Shown: positions 31,317-39,056 of the stretch, in pieces | Position numbering within the stretch: the first letter of the stretch is position 1 | Layout of the letters: every line of letters begins with the position of its first letter | NCBI GenBank assembly: GCA_902799465.1 | Contig: CADCAS010000017.1 | Coordinates: forward strand, 46,510 to 102,473 | DNA length: 55,964 nt | Direction of reading: 5' to 3' | From: an uncultured Eubacteriales bacterium | GTDB lineage: Bacteria; Bacillota; Clostridia; Christensenellales; Aristaeellaceae | Translations under genes and position numbers: made by a program | The notes under the pieces: generated by a model | What the model saw: only the letters and a program-made list of their open reading frames with translations | What the model was told of the DNA's origin: nothing | Database searches by the model: none

Positions 31317-33497
31317 TCACTCGCTCGTCACCAGCTCGGCGTAAGCGCCGCCATTTTTGTAAAGCTCCTCATGGGTGCCGCGCTCCACCACGACGCCGTG
31401 GTCCAGGACCACGATCTCGTCGCAATCGCGGATGGTGGAGAGCCGGTGGGCGATGACGATGCAGGTGATGCCGCGGTCCTCGATGGCCTTCACCACGTCG
31501 TACTCGGTCTTGGCGTCCAGGGCCGAGGTGGCCTCGTCCAGTATGATGATGGAGGGGTCCTGGGCCAGCACACGGGCGATCTCCAGGCGCTGCCGCTGGC
31601 CGCCGGACAGGTCCCTGCCGTTTTCGGTGAGCTTGCCTTGATAGCCGCCGGGACGCCTGAGGATGTCGTCGTGGAGCTGGGCGTCGCGGGCCGCGAGGAT
31701 GACCTCGAAGTCCTCGATGGACTCGTCCCACATGCGTATGTTGTTGGCGATGGTATCCTCAAAGAGTATGATGTCCTGGTCCACCACCGCCAGCGACCCG
31801 GTGAACACCGGGCGTGGAATCTCCTGAATGGGCTTGCCGTCGAACAGTATCTCGCCCGACCAGGGCAGATAGAGCCCGGAGATCAGCTTGGAGAGCGTGG
31901 ATTTGCCGCAGCCGCTGGAGCCCACGATGGCCACCCGGTTGCCGGGCTTGATGTGCATGGAGAAGTCCTGGATCACCGGCTTGCCCAGGCGGGAATAGCC
32001 GAAGGTCACGTTTTTGATTTCGATTTCGCCCACGAGCTTGGCGTAGCGCGTGTCCTCGGAGATGGCCTCGTCCACCACCATGGGGTCGGTGGGATACTGC
32101 ATCACGTCCTCCACGCGCTCCATCTGGGTGCGCATCTCCTGAATGGTCTGGCCCGCGGAGATCAGCGTCTCGGCGGGGCTCATGAACGCCGTCAGGAAGC
32201 CCTGGAACACGGCGATGGAGCCCAGGGTGAAGTTGCCCTGCATGGTCAGATACACGCCGATGAACAGCACCATGTAGTTGGCGGCGTTGCCCACAAAGGA
32301 GGGGATGATGCCGATGGACGCCTCCAGGCGGCCGTAGCGGGTGTTCTGGGTGTTGACCGAGGCCTGATAGCCCGCCCATTTGCGGAAGAAGCCGTTCTCC
32401 GCGCCGGAGGACTTGATGGTCTCGGTCATGCTGATGCCCGCCAGGGTGGCGGAGGCCAGCTTGCCCTCGTCTCGCAGCTGCACCCGCATCAGGTTCACGC
32501 GCTGGTTGGACATGATCCGCGCCACGATGACGTTGATGAGCACGCTGCCAAAGCCGATGAGGGTCAGAAGCGGGCTGTAGCGCACCATCAGCACCAGGTA
32601 GAACAGCATCATGAAGGTGTTCAGCAACAGCGGGGCCACTGTGTCCACCAGCGTGCCCGCGATGGAGGCGTTGGTGGCCTGGCGCTGGAGGATGTCGCCC
32701 ACCATGCGCTGGGAGAAGAACTCCATGGGCAGGCGCAGCACCTTCCACATGTAGGAGGTGTTGCCGATGACGGACAGCTTGCCGTTGATCTTCAGCGAAT
32801 ACACCGTCCGCGCCCACTCCACCACCAGCTGCATGACGCAGAGGATCGCCATGAGGGCGATGAAGGGATTGAGCCACTCCCGGTTCTGCCCCGTCAGCAG
32901 CCGGTCGTAGAAGATGCGGGACATGACGGGGTCGATGATACCGAAGAGGTAGGTGATGATGGTGGTCAGCGCCACGAACACCACCGCCGCCCCCGCGCCG
33001 CGCAGGCGCTTCCGGGCAAAGGCCAGGGTGCTCTTGGGCTTGCCGGAGGGGGCGAAGCTCTCCCCGGGGATGAGGTTGATGACGATGCCGGTGAAGGCCT
33101 CGTCGAAGGACTCCATGTCCACCTTCACCACGCCCCGGGCGGGGTCGTTCAGCACGGCCTTGTTGCCCTTGAAGCCGTCCAGCACCACAAAGTGGTCGAA
33201 GTTCCAGTGGATGATGCAGGGGAAGGTCCCCTGCTTTCTCAGGGCCTCCAGTTCCATGCGGTAGCCCTTGGCCTCCAGGCCGTAGTGGCGCGCCGCCAGC
33301 ATCATGTTCTTGGCGTTGGAGCCGTCCCGGGACACGCCGCAGTCCAGCCGCACCTGCTCCAGCGGCACCCACTTCTGATAGTAGGCCATCACCATCGCCA
33401 GGCAGGCCGCGCCGCACTCCAGCGCCTCCATCTGCATGACCACCGGCACCTTCGCCACGCCGTTTTTGACGGGACTCTTGATCGTTTTCTCAGCCAT
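31317..33497 (-). CDS. NHLM-type peptidase-containing ABC exporter
   Basis: Bacteriocin/RiPP-type exporter of 726 aa that cleaves a leader and exports the product. The C39 peptidase domain (1-140) is intact: C28 in LECGAACLAM, H102 in NFDHFVVLDG and D118 in LNDPARG. The membrane domain (about 165-460) and the ATPase follow (GSSGCGKST; LSGGQRQRLEIARV; IILDEATSALDAKTE). The sequence closely follows the first ABC protein of NHLM peptide export systems, which cut after a double-glycine-type site. It starts 10 bp after the short HlyD-like gene. The peptide it processes is not encoded nearby. Confidence 0.92.
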   Translation of the reverse strand: MAEKTIKSPVKNGVAKVPVVMQMEALECGAACLAMVMAYYQKWVPLEQVRLDCGVSRDGSNAKNMMLAARHYGLEAKGYRMELEALRKQGTFPCIIHWNFDHFVVLDGFKGNKAVLNDPARGVVKVDMESFDEAFTGIVINLIPGESFAPSGKPKSTLAFARKRLRGAGAAVVFVALTTIITYLFGIIDPVMSRIFYDRLLTGQNREWLNPFIALMAILCVMQLVVEWARTVYSLKINGKLSVIGNTSYMWKVLRLPMEFFSQRMVGDILQRQATNASIAGTLVDTVAPLLLNTFMMLFYLVLMVRYSPLLTLIGFGSVLINVIVARIMSNQRVNLMRVQLRDEGKLASATLAGISMTETIKSSGAENGFFRKWAGYQASVNTQNTRYGRLEASIGIIPSFVGNAANYMVLFIGVYLTMQGNFTLGSIAVFQGFLTAFMSPAETLISAGQTIQEMRTQMERVEDVMQYPTDPMVVDEAISEDTRYAKLVGEIEIKNVTFGYSRLGKPVIQDFSMHIKPGNRVAIVGSSGCGKSTLSKLISGLYLPWSGEILFDGKPIQEIPRPVFTGSLAVVDQDIILFEDTIANNIRMWDESIEDFEVILAARDAQLHDDILRRPGGYQGKLTENGRDLSGGQRQRLEIARVLAQDPSIIILDEATSALDAKTEYDVVKAIEDRGITCIVIAHRLSTIRDCDEIVVLDHGVVVERGTHEELYKNGGAYAELVTSE

Positions 33498-33507
33498 GCA
33501 AGTGTCC

Positions 33508-33921
33508 TCAGTTCAACAGAAATTGTATCGGCGCGATGGAATCGGTGACGATCTCCGCGCTGTAGACCCCGTCCTCGGCGTCCAGGTCGGCGATGCACAC
33601 CATCTCCCCTGCATCGTTGCGATAGACGGTCTCGATCTGGACCTCCTGACCCGCCACGCGGATGGGCATGTCCTCCTTGACCGCGTCGGTCACCACAGCG
33701 GTCAGGCTGCCCTCGTCCACGCGGGCCTCCACGGGCAGGGTGGTCTCCAGGTTCTTGACGGAGGCCAGGATCAGAAGCCCCGCCAACAGCACGATCACCG
33801 CGCCCAGCACCATCCACATGGCCGGGCTGGTGACGCGCATGTAGTCGTTGAGCTGTTCGGGAGAGGACACTCGCTCCACGCTCTTTTGTCGGAACAGCTT
33901 GCTCTGCATGTTGTTATCCAT
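33508..33921 (-). CDS. Very short NHLM-type HlyD-like secretion adaptor
   Basis: Membrane-anchored protein of 137 aa. The N-terminal RQKSVERVSSPEQLNDYMRVTSP matches the start of HlyD-like proteins of NHLM systems. One helix follows at 34-55 (WMVLGAVIVLLAGLLILASV), then about 80 residues of extracellular beta-strand (DVEL-like VEARVDEGSLTAVV). Family members that I know of are around 400 aa; coiled-coil and long barrel parts are missing, fitting a cell without an outer membrane. The ATG at 33921 shares one base with the TGA of the regulator gene (TGATG); a TTG one codon earlier is less likely. Confidence 0.8.
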   Translation of the reverse strand: MDNNMQSKLFRQKSVERVSSPEQLNDYMRVTSPAMWMVLGAVIVLLAGLLILASVKNLETTLPVEARVDEGSLTAVVTDAVKEDMPIRVAGQEVQIETVYRNDAGEMVCIADLDAEDGVYSAEIVTDSIAPIQFLLN

Positions 33922-34733
33922 CAATACTCATCCTCCAGGGCGTAGCTCAGCTCGTCCAGCTCGGCGTGCATGGTTTCGGCCCAGCTGTACTGGTTCATGT
34001 AGTCGCCCAGATAGTGATACTTGGAGTCCCGCTTCTTCGCCAGCCAGTCGTACAGGTCGCACTCCACATGATCCACGGCGATGCCCATGCTGCCCCGCTG
34101 CTTGTTGATCACGTCCGTGGCCTTGAGCCGGTTCAGTGTGTTTTGCAGATCCTGACGCAGGTTGCTCAGGTAGGAGGACTTCTTCTCCGGGTCGCCGTCG
34201 TCCTCCCACAGCGTGCCGATGATCTCGCCGTTGGTGGTCTGGGCGCCGCGGTTGTTGATCAGCAGCGCCAGCAGCTCCTTGGTGCGGGTGTACTTGAAAT
34301 CCACCGGCGCGCCGTCCACGAAAAGCTCGAAGTTGCCGAAGGTCTGGGCAAACACCCGGCGCTGACGCCCCTTGCCCACAGCGTGGCGCAGATCCCCGAA
34401 CTCCCGCCTCAGTCCCTCGGCGTCGGCGGGCTTGAGAAGGTAGCCGCTGGCGTGCTGCTCCAGGGCCTCGTAGCACAGCTTCCGGCTGTCGGAGAGGTAG
34501 ATGATGTTCACAAAGGGGTACATCTCCTTGAGGTACAGCCCCAGGTCCAGCCCCTCCAGCTCGGGCATTTTGGTGGACACAAGCGCCACGTCCACCTCCG
34601 TCTCGCGGGCCGCGCCCAGGGCCTCCAGACTGCTCTGGAAGGACTTGAGCTCGCAGTCCGGGACGATCTCCTTCACCAGCCTGACCTCGCTCATGAGCTC
34701 CTTCGCGGCGCTCTCCACGACAAATATCTTCAT
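33921..34733 (-). CDS. SARP-like response regulator with degenerate receiver
   Basis: Regulator of 270 aa. Residues 1-118 have the receiver fold, but the phosphorylated aspartate is replaced by S53 (VDVALVSTKMPELEG) and the acidic pair by E7-S8; K101 (LLKPAD) remains. It is thus unlikely to be switched by a histidine kinase. A winged-helix SARP/AfsR-type DNA-binding domain (about 130-205; FELFVDGAPVDFKYTRTKELLALLINN, LWEDDGDPEKK) and a helical tail follow. It overlaps its neighbours by 4 bp upstream and 1 bp downstream in the exporter operon, so it probably controls that operon. An intact paralogue is encoded at 38065-38853. Confidence 0.85.
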   Translation of the reverse strand: MKIFVVESAAKELMSEVRLVKEIVPDCELKSFQSSLEALGAARETEVDVALVSTKMPELEGLDLGLYLKEMYPFVNIIYLSDSRKLCYEALEQHASGYLLKPADAEGLRREFGDLRHAVGKGRQRRVFAQTFGNFELFVDGAPVDFKYTRTKELLALLINNRGAQTTNGEIIGTLWEDDGDPEKKSSYLSNLRQDLQNTLNRLKATDVINKQRGSMGIAVDHVECDLYDWLAKKRDSKYHYLGDYMNQYSWAETMHAELDELSYALEDEY

Positions 34734-35224
34734 GGGCGCAGCACCCCCGGATCGATGGCACGAAGCTGCTGGCGCTCGCGCTGCTCCGGGGTCATGTGCA
34801 GCGGGTCCAGTTCGCCCACCAGCAGCATGTCGCCCCCGTTCAGCGCCGCGTCGTGCAGCGGCCCGGCGTTCAGGTCGGAGATCACGAGCGCCGCGAAGCG
34901 GTCGTAGTTGTCGTCATCGATGACGGGAAAGTGATACCGCATGCGGTACCAGTGGCCGGGATCGAAGCCCATGCTGCCGGTATAGAGCCGGTCCGCCGTG
35001 GCCTCCACCTCGTCGGGACCCGCGGCCTGGCCGGGGGCCAGATCCAGGTCCTCGCAGAACAGCATGGCATAGGCCCGCAGGATCTGGCTGCGCACGGTGT
35101 AGTGCTTGCCCTTCCACTCCAGGGGCGTGTCCATGACCTTGTAGTAGTAATCCTGCGCCGCCTCGTCCCTGTCGAAGCGCACAATGGCGTCATACAGCCG
35201 CCGATCAATATAGGGATGTGCCAT
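34730..35224 (-). CDS. Unrecognised acidic protein in the exporter operon
   Basis: Cytoplasmic protein of 164 aa with no signal peptide or membrane helix. I do not recognise the family. Visible stretches are YIDRRLYDAIVRFDRDEAAQ, HYTVRSQILRAYAMLFCEDL and HFPVIDDDNYDRFAALVISD. It is rich in Asp and Tyr. There is no double-glycine leader, so it is not an obvious export substrate. AAGGAGG supports the start at 35224. It lies 39 bp after the metallopeptidase gene and overlaps the regulator gene by 4 bp (ATGA). Position suggests a regulatory or assembly partner of the regulator or exporter. Confidence 0.7.
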   Translation of the reverse strand: MAHPYIDRRLYDAIVRFDRDEAAQDYYYKVMDTPLEWKGKHYTVRSQILRAYAMLFCEDLDLAPGQAAGPDEVEATADRLYTGSMGFDPGHWYRMRYHFPVIDDDNYDRFAALVISDLNAGPLHDAALNGGDMLLVGELDPLHMTPEQRERQQLRAIDPGVLRP

Positions 35225-35263
35225 GAGGAAGCCCTCCTTGGGGTTCATCCAAATTATGTAATC

Positions 35264-37840
35264 CTACGCCGCCTCCTGCATTTCACTCTTTTCGAGCTTG
35301 GGGCGGGACATGCGGGGCTCGGCATCCTCAGCGGTTTCTATTATATCGTCGAAGGCCTCGCTGGGGACGGGTGTGATGGTCTCGAGGCCGGTGGCGGGCA
35401 GCTCGCTGGCCACGCCGCCCTCGGCGCGGAAGAACAACAGGTCCAGATAGTCCTCAAGGTTTTTGAAATTGAAGCCGCTGTTCTCGATCTGCTCGCCCAG
35501 GCGGTCGGCGAAATCGCGCATGCCGTCGGTGAGGCCGTCCTCGCCCACCTCCGCCTCTTCATTCATCTCGGCCATAGCGGCAGCCAGGTCGTACCACTGG
35601 CCCCCGAAGTAGCCCAGCAGATAGGTGTCGTCCAGCTTGCTGGTGTCCTGGTTGTAGATGCCGTGGATCAGCAGCGGCATGGAGTGGCCGGGGATGCTCA
35701 CCATGCGCATGGTGCGCCCGTCCTGACCGGCGTTGGTGGAGCTCATGTAGAACACGCCGGAGAAGTACTCGTCGATCCACGCGGGCAGCTCCTGGGTCAC
35801 CCACGCGGGCAGCTCCTCCGCTTCCTCGGCGGACGGCTCTTCCTCCGCCTGCTCCTCCGTGCCGTTGAAGAAGTCCATCAGCGTCCCGACCAGGCCCTTT
35901 TCCTCCTGCGCCGGGGCGGGCAGGGCGTCCTCCCCCGCTTCCCCGTTCAGCATGGCCTGCACGGTGGGCGGCAGCACGCTGAAATCGCCGATAAACACGT
36001 GGCCAAAGATGTTCTTCACGCTGGAGATGAGCTTCTCCACGTTGACAGTGTAGATCTGCAAAACCCACTGCTCGTCGTCGAAGATGGGATTCTCGGGCAG
36101 GTTCAGGGTCACCAGGGCGCGGTCCTCGTCGAACACCTCGGGGATGTCCACGACGCCCAGCCGGGTGGCGTCCAGCGCGCGCCGAAGCTCGGCGTCGTAC
36201 TTCTCCAGGCCGGTCACCCGCAGCGCCCAGGGCAGCAGCTCCGCCAGCTGGGCGTAATCCGTGCCGGGCACCATGGCGCAGTCCACGGTGAACCAGAAGG
36301 CGCGGCCCTCCTCTAAGGTCATGCCGCCCTTCTCATAGAGCCGCCAGGCCAGATTGTTCAGCAGCGAGGAATTGGTGTGCACGCCGCCACGGTCGTTGAG
36401 CTCGGTGGGCGTCTTGGCGTTGGGCATGTAGTACACATCCCAGGTGAACTCGGGCTGGCTGAACTGATGGGGATCGCTCAGGCTGCGCACGGGGGTCGTG
36501 CCCTCGTCGCCCAGGGTCCAGTTCATCTCCTCGCGGCCCTCCATCAGCATCTCGCAGGTCTTGCCCTGGATGTCGCTCATGGCCTCGTTGATCGCGCCGA
36601 AGTCGTTCATGTAGGCGTTGTAGGTCATGACGGAGCCGGTGACGCAGTGGGTGAACTCGTGGGCCAGCACGTCCAGGCACTGGGACAGGTCGTTGCCCTG
36701 GCTGGCCAGGAACATCTGCCAGCCCAGATAGCCGCCCACGTAGGCCGCGTTGTTCACGGGCTTATGGTTGGCGTCGCAGTAGTCGTTCAGGATCAGAATC
36801 GGGGTGTCCAGACCGTCGCCGCCGGACCAGCCGATCTCCTTGTAGTAGTCATAGGCGCGGCAGTAGTTGTAAAGCGACAGCAGCCCCACCTGGTCCCACT
36901 CCAGGTTGTCCGGGCTGGCTGCCAGCACCACGCGCCCGCCGTTGTACAGGTATTCCCAGCAGTCGGCCACCACGATGCGGCGCTCCAGGTTGCCCAGATA
37001 GTACATGCCGGTGCGCTTGTCCCGCATGACGTTGACGGTCAGCTCCATCTCCTCGCCGGTGGACAGGTCCACATAGCCGGTGTAGTCCACGGGCTCCATG
37101 AACTCGAACACGTAGCTGGAATCGAAGCCGCTGGCCCCTGCCTCGTCGTTGGGCATGATGGTGGGCAGGCTGTACAGGTATTCGCCCGTCAGGGTCACGT
37201 AATGCGCCAGATAAGGCAGGTCGGAGGAGCGGTCCATGCGGCTGTCGGGGTTGTCGGTGTAGACGACCCAGACGTAGCGTGCGCCATCGATGTCCTCGGC
37301 CTCGATGTCCAGCTCCAGCGCCACGGGCAGGATCATGCGGTCCGTCAGGCCCTCCAGCAGTGTGATGTCCGCCTGCGTGGTCTCCCGGGCGTGGTCCAGC
37401 ACGATCTGCTCCGCCTCCGCGGCGGTGATGCCCTTTTCGGTCTCCGCCGCGGGCAGGTTGGAGACGATGGAGCTGCTCAGCCCCAGCATGGCGCCCGCCG
37501 GGTCCGTGACCACCTTCACCGCGCCGCCCAGCACCGTGGTGTCGGCGTGCATCTGGCGGAACACGTAGTAGTGGTTGCCGTAGGCGTCGGTCAGGTCGCG
37601 CCAAGGGTCCAGCCGGGTCTGCGCGTCGCCGCCCAGCTGGTCGATGACGCCGTCGATGACCTGCACCGCGTCCTCAAAGCTGTTGACGGGATGGTCGACG
37701 CATGCGCCGTCGATCAGTGTCACCCGCCCGTCGTGTTCATAATAGGTCGGACCGTCGGACGCCGCCGAGGCGGCCTCCGCCATGCAGTAGCCGCCGGCCA
37801 GCATCGCAAGGGCCAACAGTGCGCACAGGATTCGCTTCAT
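35264..37840 (-). CDS. Secreted M4-family (thermolysin-like) metallopeptidase with long C-terminal extension
   Basis: Exported zinc endopeptidase of 858 aa. It has a signal peptide (1-24), a propeptide region (about 50-215), and a catalytic domain with HEFTH at 394-398, the third zinc ligand E419 in GAINEAMSD, and the transition-state histidine in GGVHTNSSLLN. All key residues are present, so it should be active. After the usual M4 C-terminal domain (to about 590) come roughly 270 extra residues with an acidic linker (EEQAEEEPSAEEAEELP) and no family that I recognise. GGGAGG precedes ATG 37840. It heads the exporter operon, so it may process the exported product or its surroundings outside the cell. 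Confidence 0.9.
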   Translation of the reverse strand: MKRILCALLALAMLAGGYCMAEAASAASDGPTYYEHDGRVTLIDGACVDHPVNSFEDAVQVIDGVIDQLGGDAQTRLDPWRDLTDAYGNHYYVFRQMHADTTVLGGAVKVVTDPAGAMLGLSSSIVSNLPAAETEKGITAAEAEQIVLDHARETTQADITLLEGLTDRMILPVALELDIEAEDIDGARYVWVVYTDNPDSRMDRSSDLPYLAHYVTLTGEYLYSLPTIMPNDEAGASGFDSSYVFEFMEPVDYTGYVDLSTGEEMELTVNVMRDKRTGMYYLGNLERRIVVADCWEYLYNGGRVVLAASPDNLEWDQVGLLSLYNYCRAYDYYKEIGWSGGDGLDTPILILNDYCDANHKPVNNAAYVGGYLGWQMFLASQGNDLSQCLDVLAHEFTHCVTGSVMTYNAYMNDFGAINEAMSDIQGKTCEMLMEGREEMNWTLGDEGTTPVRSLSDPHQFSQPEFTWDVYYMPNAKTPTELNDRGGVHTNSSLLNNLAWRLYEKGGMTLEEGRAFWFTVDCAMVPGTDYAQLAELLPWALRVTGLEKYDAELRRALDATRLGVVDIPEVFDEDRALVTLNLPENPIFDDEQWVLQIYTVNVEKLISSVKNIFGHVFIGDFSVLPPTVQAMLNGEAGEDALPAPAQEEKGLVGTLMDFFNGTEEQAEEEPSAEEAEELPAWVTQELPAWIDEYFSGVFYMSSTNAGQDGRTMRMVSIPGHSMPLLIHGIYNQDTSKLDDTYLLGYFGGQWYDLAAAMAEMNEEAEVGEDGLTDGMRDFADRLGEQIENSGFNFKNLEDYLDLLFFRAEGGVASELPATGLETITPVPSEAFDDIIETAEDAEPRMSRPKLEKSEMQEAA

Positions 37841-37949
37841 CTCATTTACCTCCCGTCCATGCTCATCGCGCGTTTGATTGGATGATGTCTCCGCTTTGAG
37901 TCGGCGTCCCCGATGGTCTTTCCCCCATCGCGCGGACATACCTTCCCAG

Positions 37950-38013
37950 TTTTTCTATAGTATCATCACATTATAGATTATAATCATTAATCGTACACTA
38001 CCGTAACTGTAAA
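37950..38013 (-). promoter_or_regulatory. AT-rich candidate promoter region of the exporter operon
   Basis: This AT-rich block stands out from the GC-rich surroundings. On the minus strand it contains a TATAAT within the palindrome GATTATAATC and a second -10-like TACTAT. No convincing -35 box is at 17 bp (TTACGG is the closest), which would fit an activator-dependent promoter. The SARP-like regulators encoded on both sides are candidates. Confidence 0.4.
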
Positions 38014-38043
38014 CAATAAAAAAGGAATGGTTTGACCATTCCT
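38014..38043 (-). terminator. Intrinsic terminator of the intact regulator gene
   Basis: AGGAATGGT-TTG-ACCATTCCT hairpin (38023-38043). On the minus strand it is followed by TTTTTTATTGTTT, a good intrinsic terminator about 20 bp after the stop at 38065. It separates this gene from the exporter operon. Confidence 0.88.
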
Positions 38044-38064
38044 GAAAAATTTTACCACTTTGAC

Positions 38065-38853
38065 TCATTGCCGCCAAAAGTTCACGTTGCCCTCGGAGAA
38101 GTTTGCCCAGCCGTACTGGGCCATGTATTCGCCCCGGAAGGCATTCACCGCGCCCGGATCCCCGTCCAGCATGCGATAGTAGTCGCAGTCCACGCGCTCC
38201 AGCCGCAGCCCCAGCAGACCCCGGCGGCGGATCACCATGTCCTCGAGCCCGATCTTCTCAAGCGTACCGCGCAGATCGCTGATCAGCTGCCGCAGGCGGG
38301 TCTTCATGACGTCGATGTTGGTCTCGTCCTCCCAGAGGGTGGCGGCGATCTCCTCGGCGGCGCAGACCGTGCCCTTGCGGTCGATCAGATAGGCCAGCAG
38401 CTCCTTGGTCTGCCTCCGGCCAAACATGAGCGGCGCGCCGCGCCATAACACCTCAAACCGCCCGAAGCAGTGCACCTCCAGCTTTTCCAGCTGCCCCGAC
38501 GCCGCCGGGGCGTGGTAATCCAGCTCCTGACGGACGCGCGCCGCCGTGACGGGCTTGACGATGAAGCCGTCGCCCCGCGCCATCCAGGCGTCCAGGGCAT
38601 GCTCCGGGTGGGCCGTGACGAACACCACCTTCGCCGCCGGGTGACGCCGCTTCATCCGCGCCGCCAGCGCAAGCCCGTCCATACCGGGCAGGTGAATGTC
38701 CGTGAACACATAATCGGGGACCTCTCCCCCGCGCGCCAGCGCCGCCTCGGCCCGGTCAAACGCCACGACCGCCGCTCCCGGCGCGGCCTCTCCAATGGCC
38801 CGGCAAAGCGCCTCCAGCATCCCCGGCTCGTCGTCTATGGCATAGATCAGCAT
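38065..38853 (-). CDS. SARP-like response regulator (intact receiver)
   Basis: Regulator of 262 aa. The receiver domain (1-118) is complete: acidic residues in YAIDDEPGM (D7, D8, E9), phosphorylation site D52 in VFTDIHLPGMDG, threonine in VVFVTAH and lysine in IVKPV. The winged-helix DNA-binding domain (about 125-200; FEVLWRGAPLMFGRRQTKELLAYLID, TLWEDETN) and C-terminal helical part (AFRGEYMAQYGWANF) are similar along their length to the degenerate regulator at 33921-34733. Start 38853 begins the receiver strand directly. It is transcribed alone just upstream of the exporter operon, with no histidine kinase gene in the window. Regulation of the exporter operon is inferred from position and the paralogy. 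Confidence 0.88.
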   Translation of the reverse strand: MLIYAIDDEPGMLEALCRAIGEAAPGAAVVAFDRAEAALARGGEVPDYVFTDIHLPGMDGLALAARMKRRHPAAKVVFVTAHPEHALDAWMARGDGFIVKPVTAARVRQELDYHAPAASGQLEKLEVHCFGRFEVLWRGAPLMFGRRQTKELLAYLIDRKGTVCAAEEIAATLWEDETNIDVMKTRLRQLISDLRGTLEKIGLEDMVIRRRGLLGLRLERVDCDYYRMLDGDPGAVNAFRGEYMAQYGWANFSEGNVNFWRQ

Positions 38854-39000
38854 GGTGTGACTCCGTTGTTTGTGTTTGGCAGGTTCTGTAAAAAAGCAGG
38901 AGTGGATAGTGAGGAGTTGGGCGTGTAGCATTGAATTATGCGTTACATCAAAGATAAGAAATCTGTCCTACCCCCACCTAATGCCTAATGCCTCGCAATC

Positions 39001-39029
39001 TTGCCACATCCTCCCCGTTGTGCTACAAT
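39001..39029 (+). promoter_or_regulatory. Promoter of the MATE transporter gene
   Basis: TTGCCA (39001-39006), a 17-bp spacer and TACAAT (39024-39029) with an upstream TG (TGCTACAAT). The start codon follows 28 bp later. Directly upstream is a short run of CCTAATG units (38977-38993), possibly a degraded heptamer arm. Confidence 0.75.
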
Positions 39030-39056
39030 AAAAGCCTACACAGAGAGGGTGATTGC

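Noticed and set aside
34730..35224. 164-aa protein considered as the exporter's precursor peptide
   Set aside because: It has no double-glycine site, no NHLP/Nif11-like leader and looks like a folded acidic cytoplasmic protein.
38897..38993. Possible tenth heptamer element before the MATE promoter
   Set aside because: Only CCTAATG units (38977-38993) form a clear array; the opposite arm is too irregular to claim.
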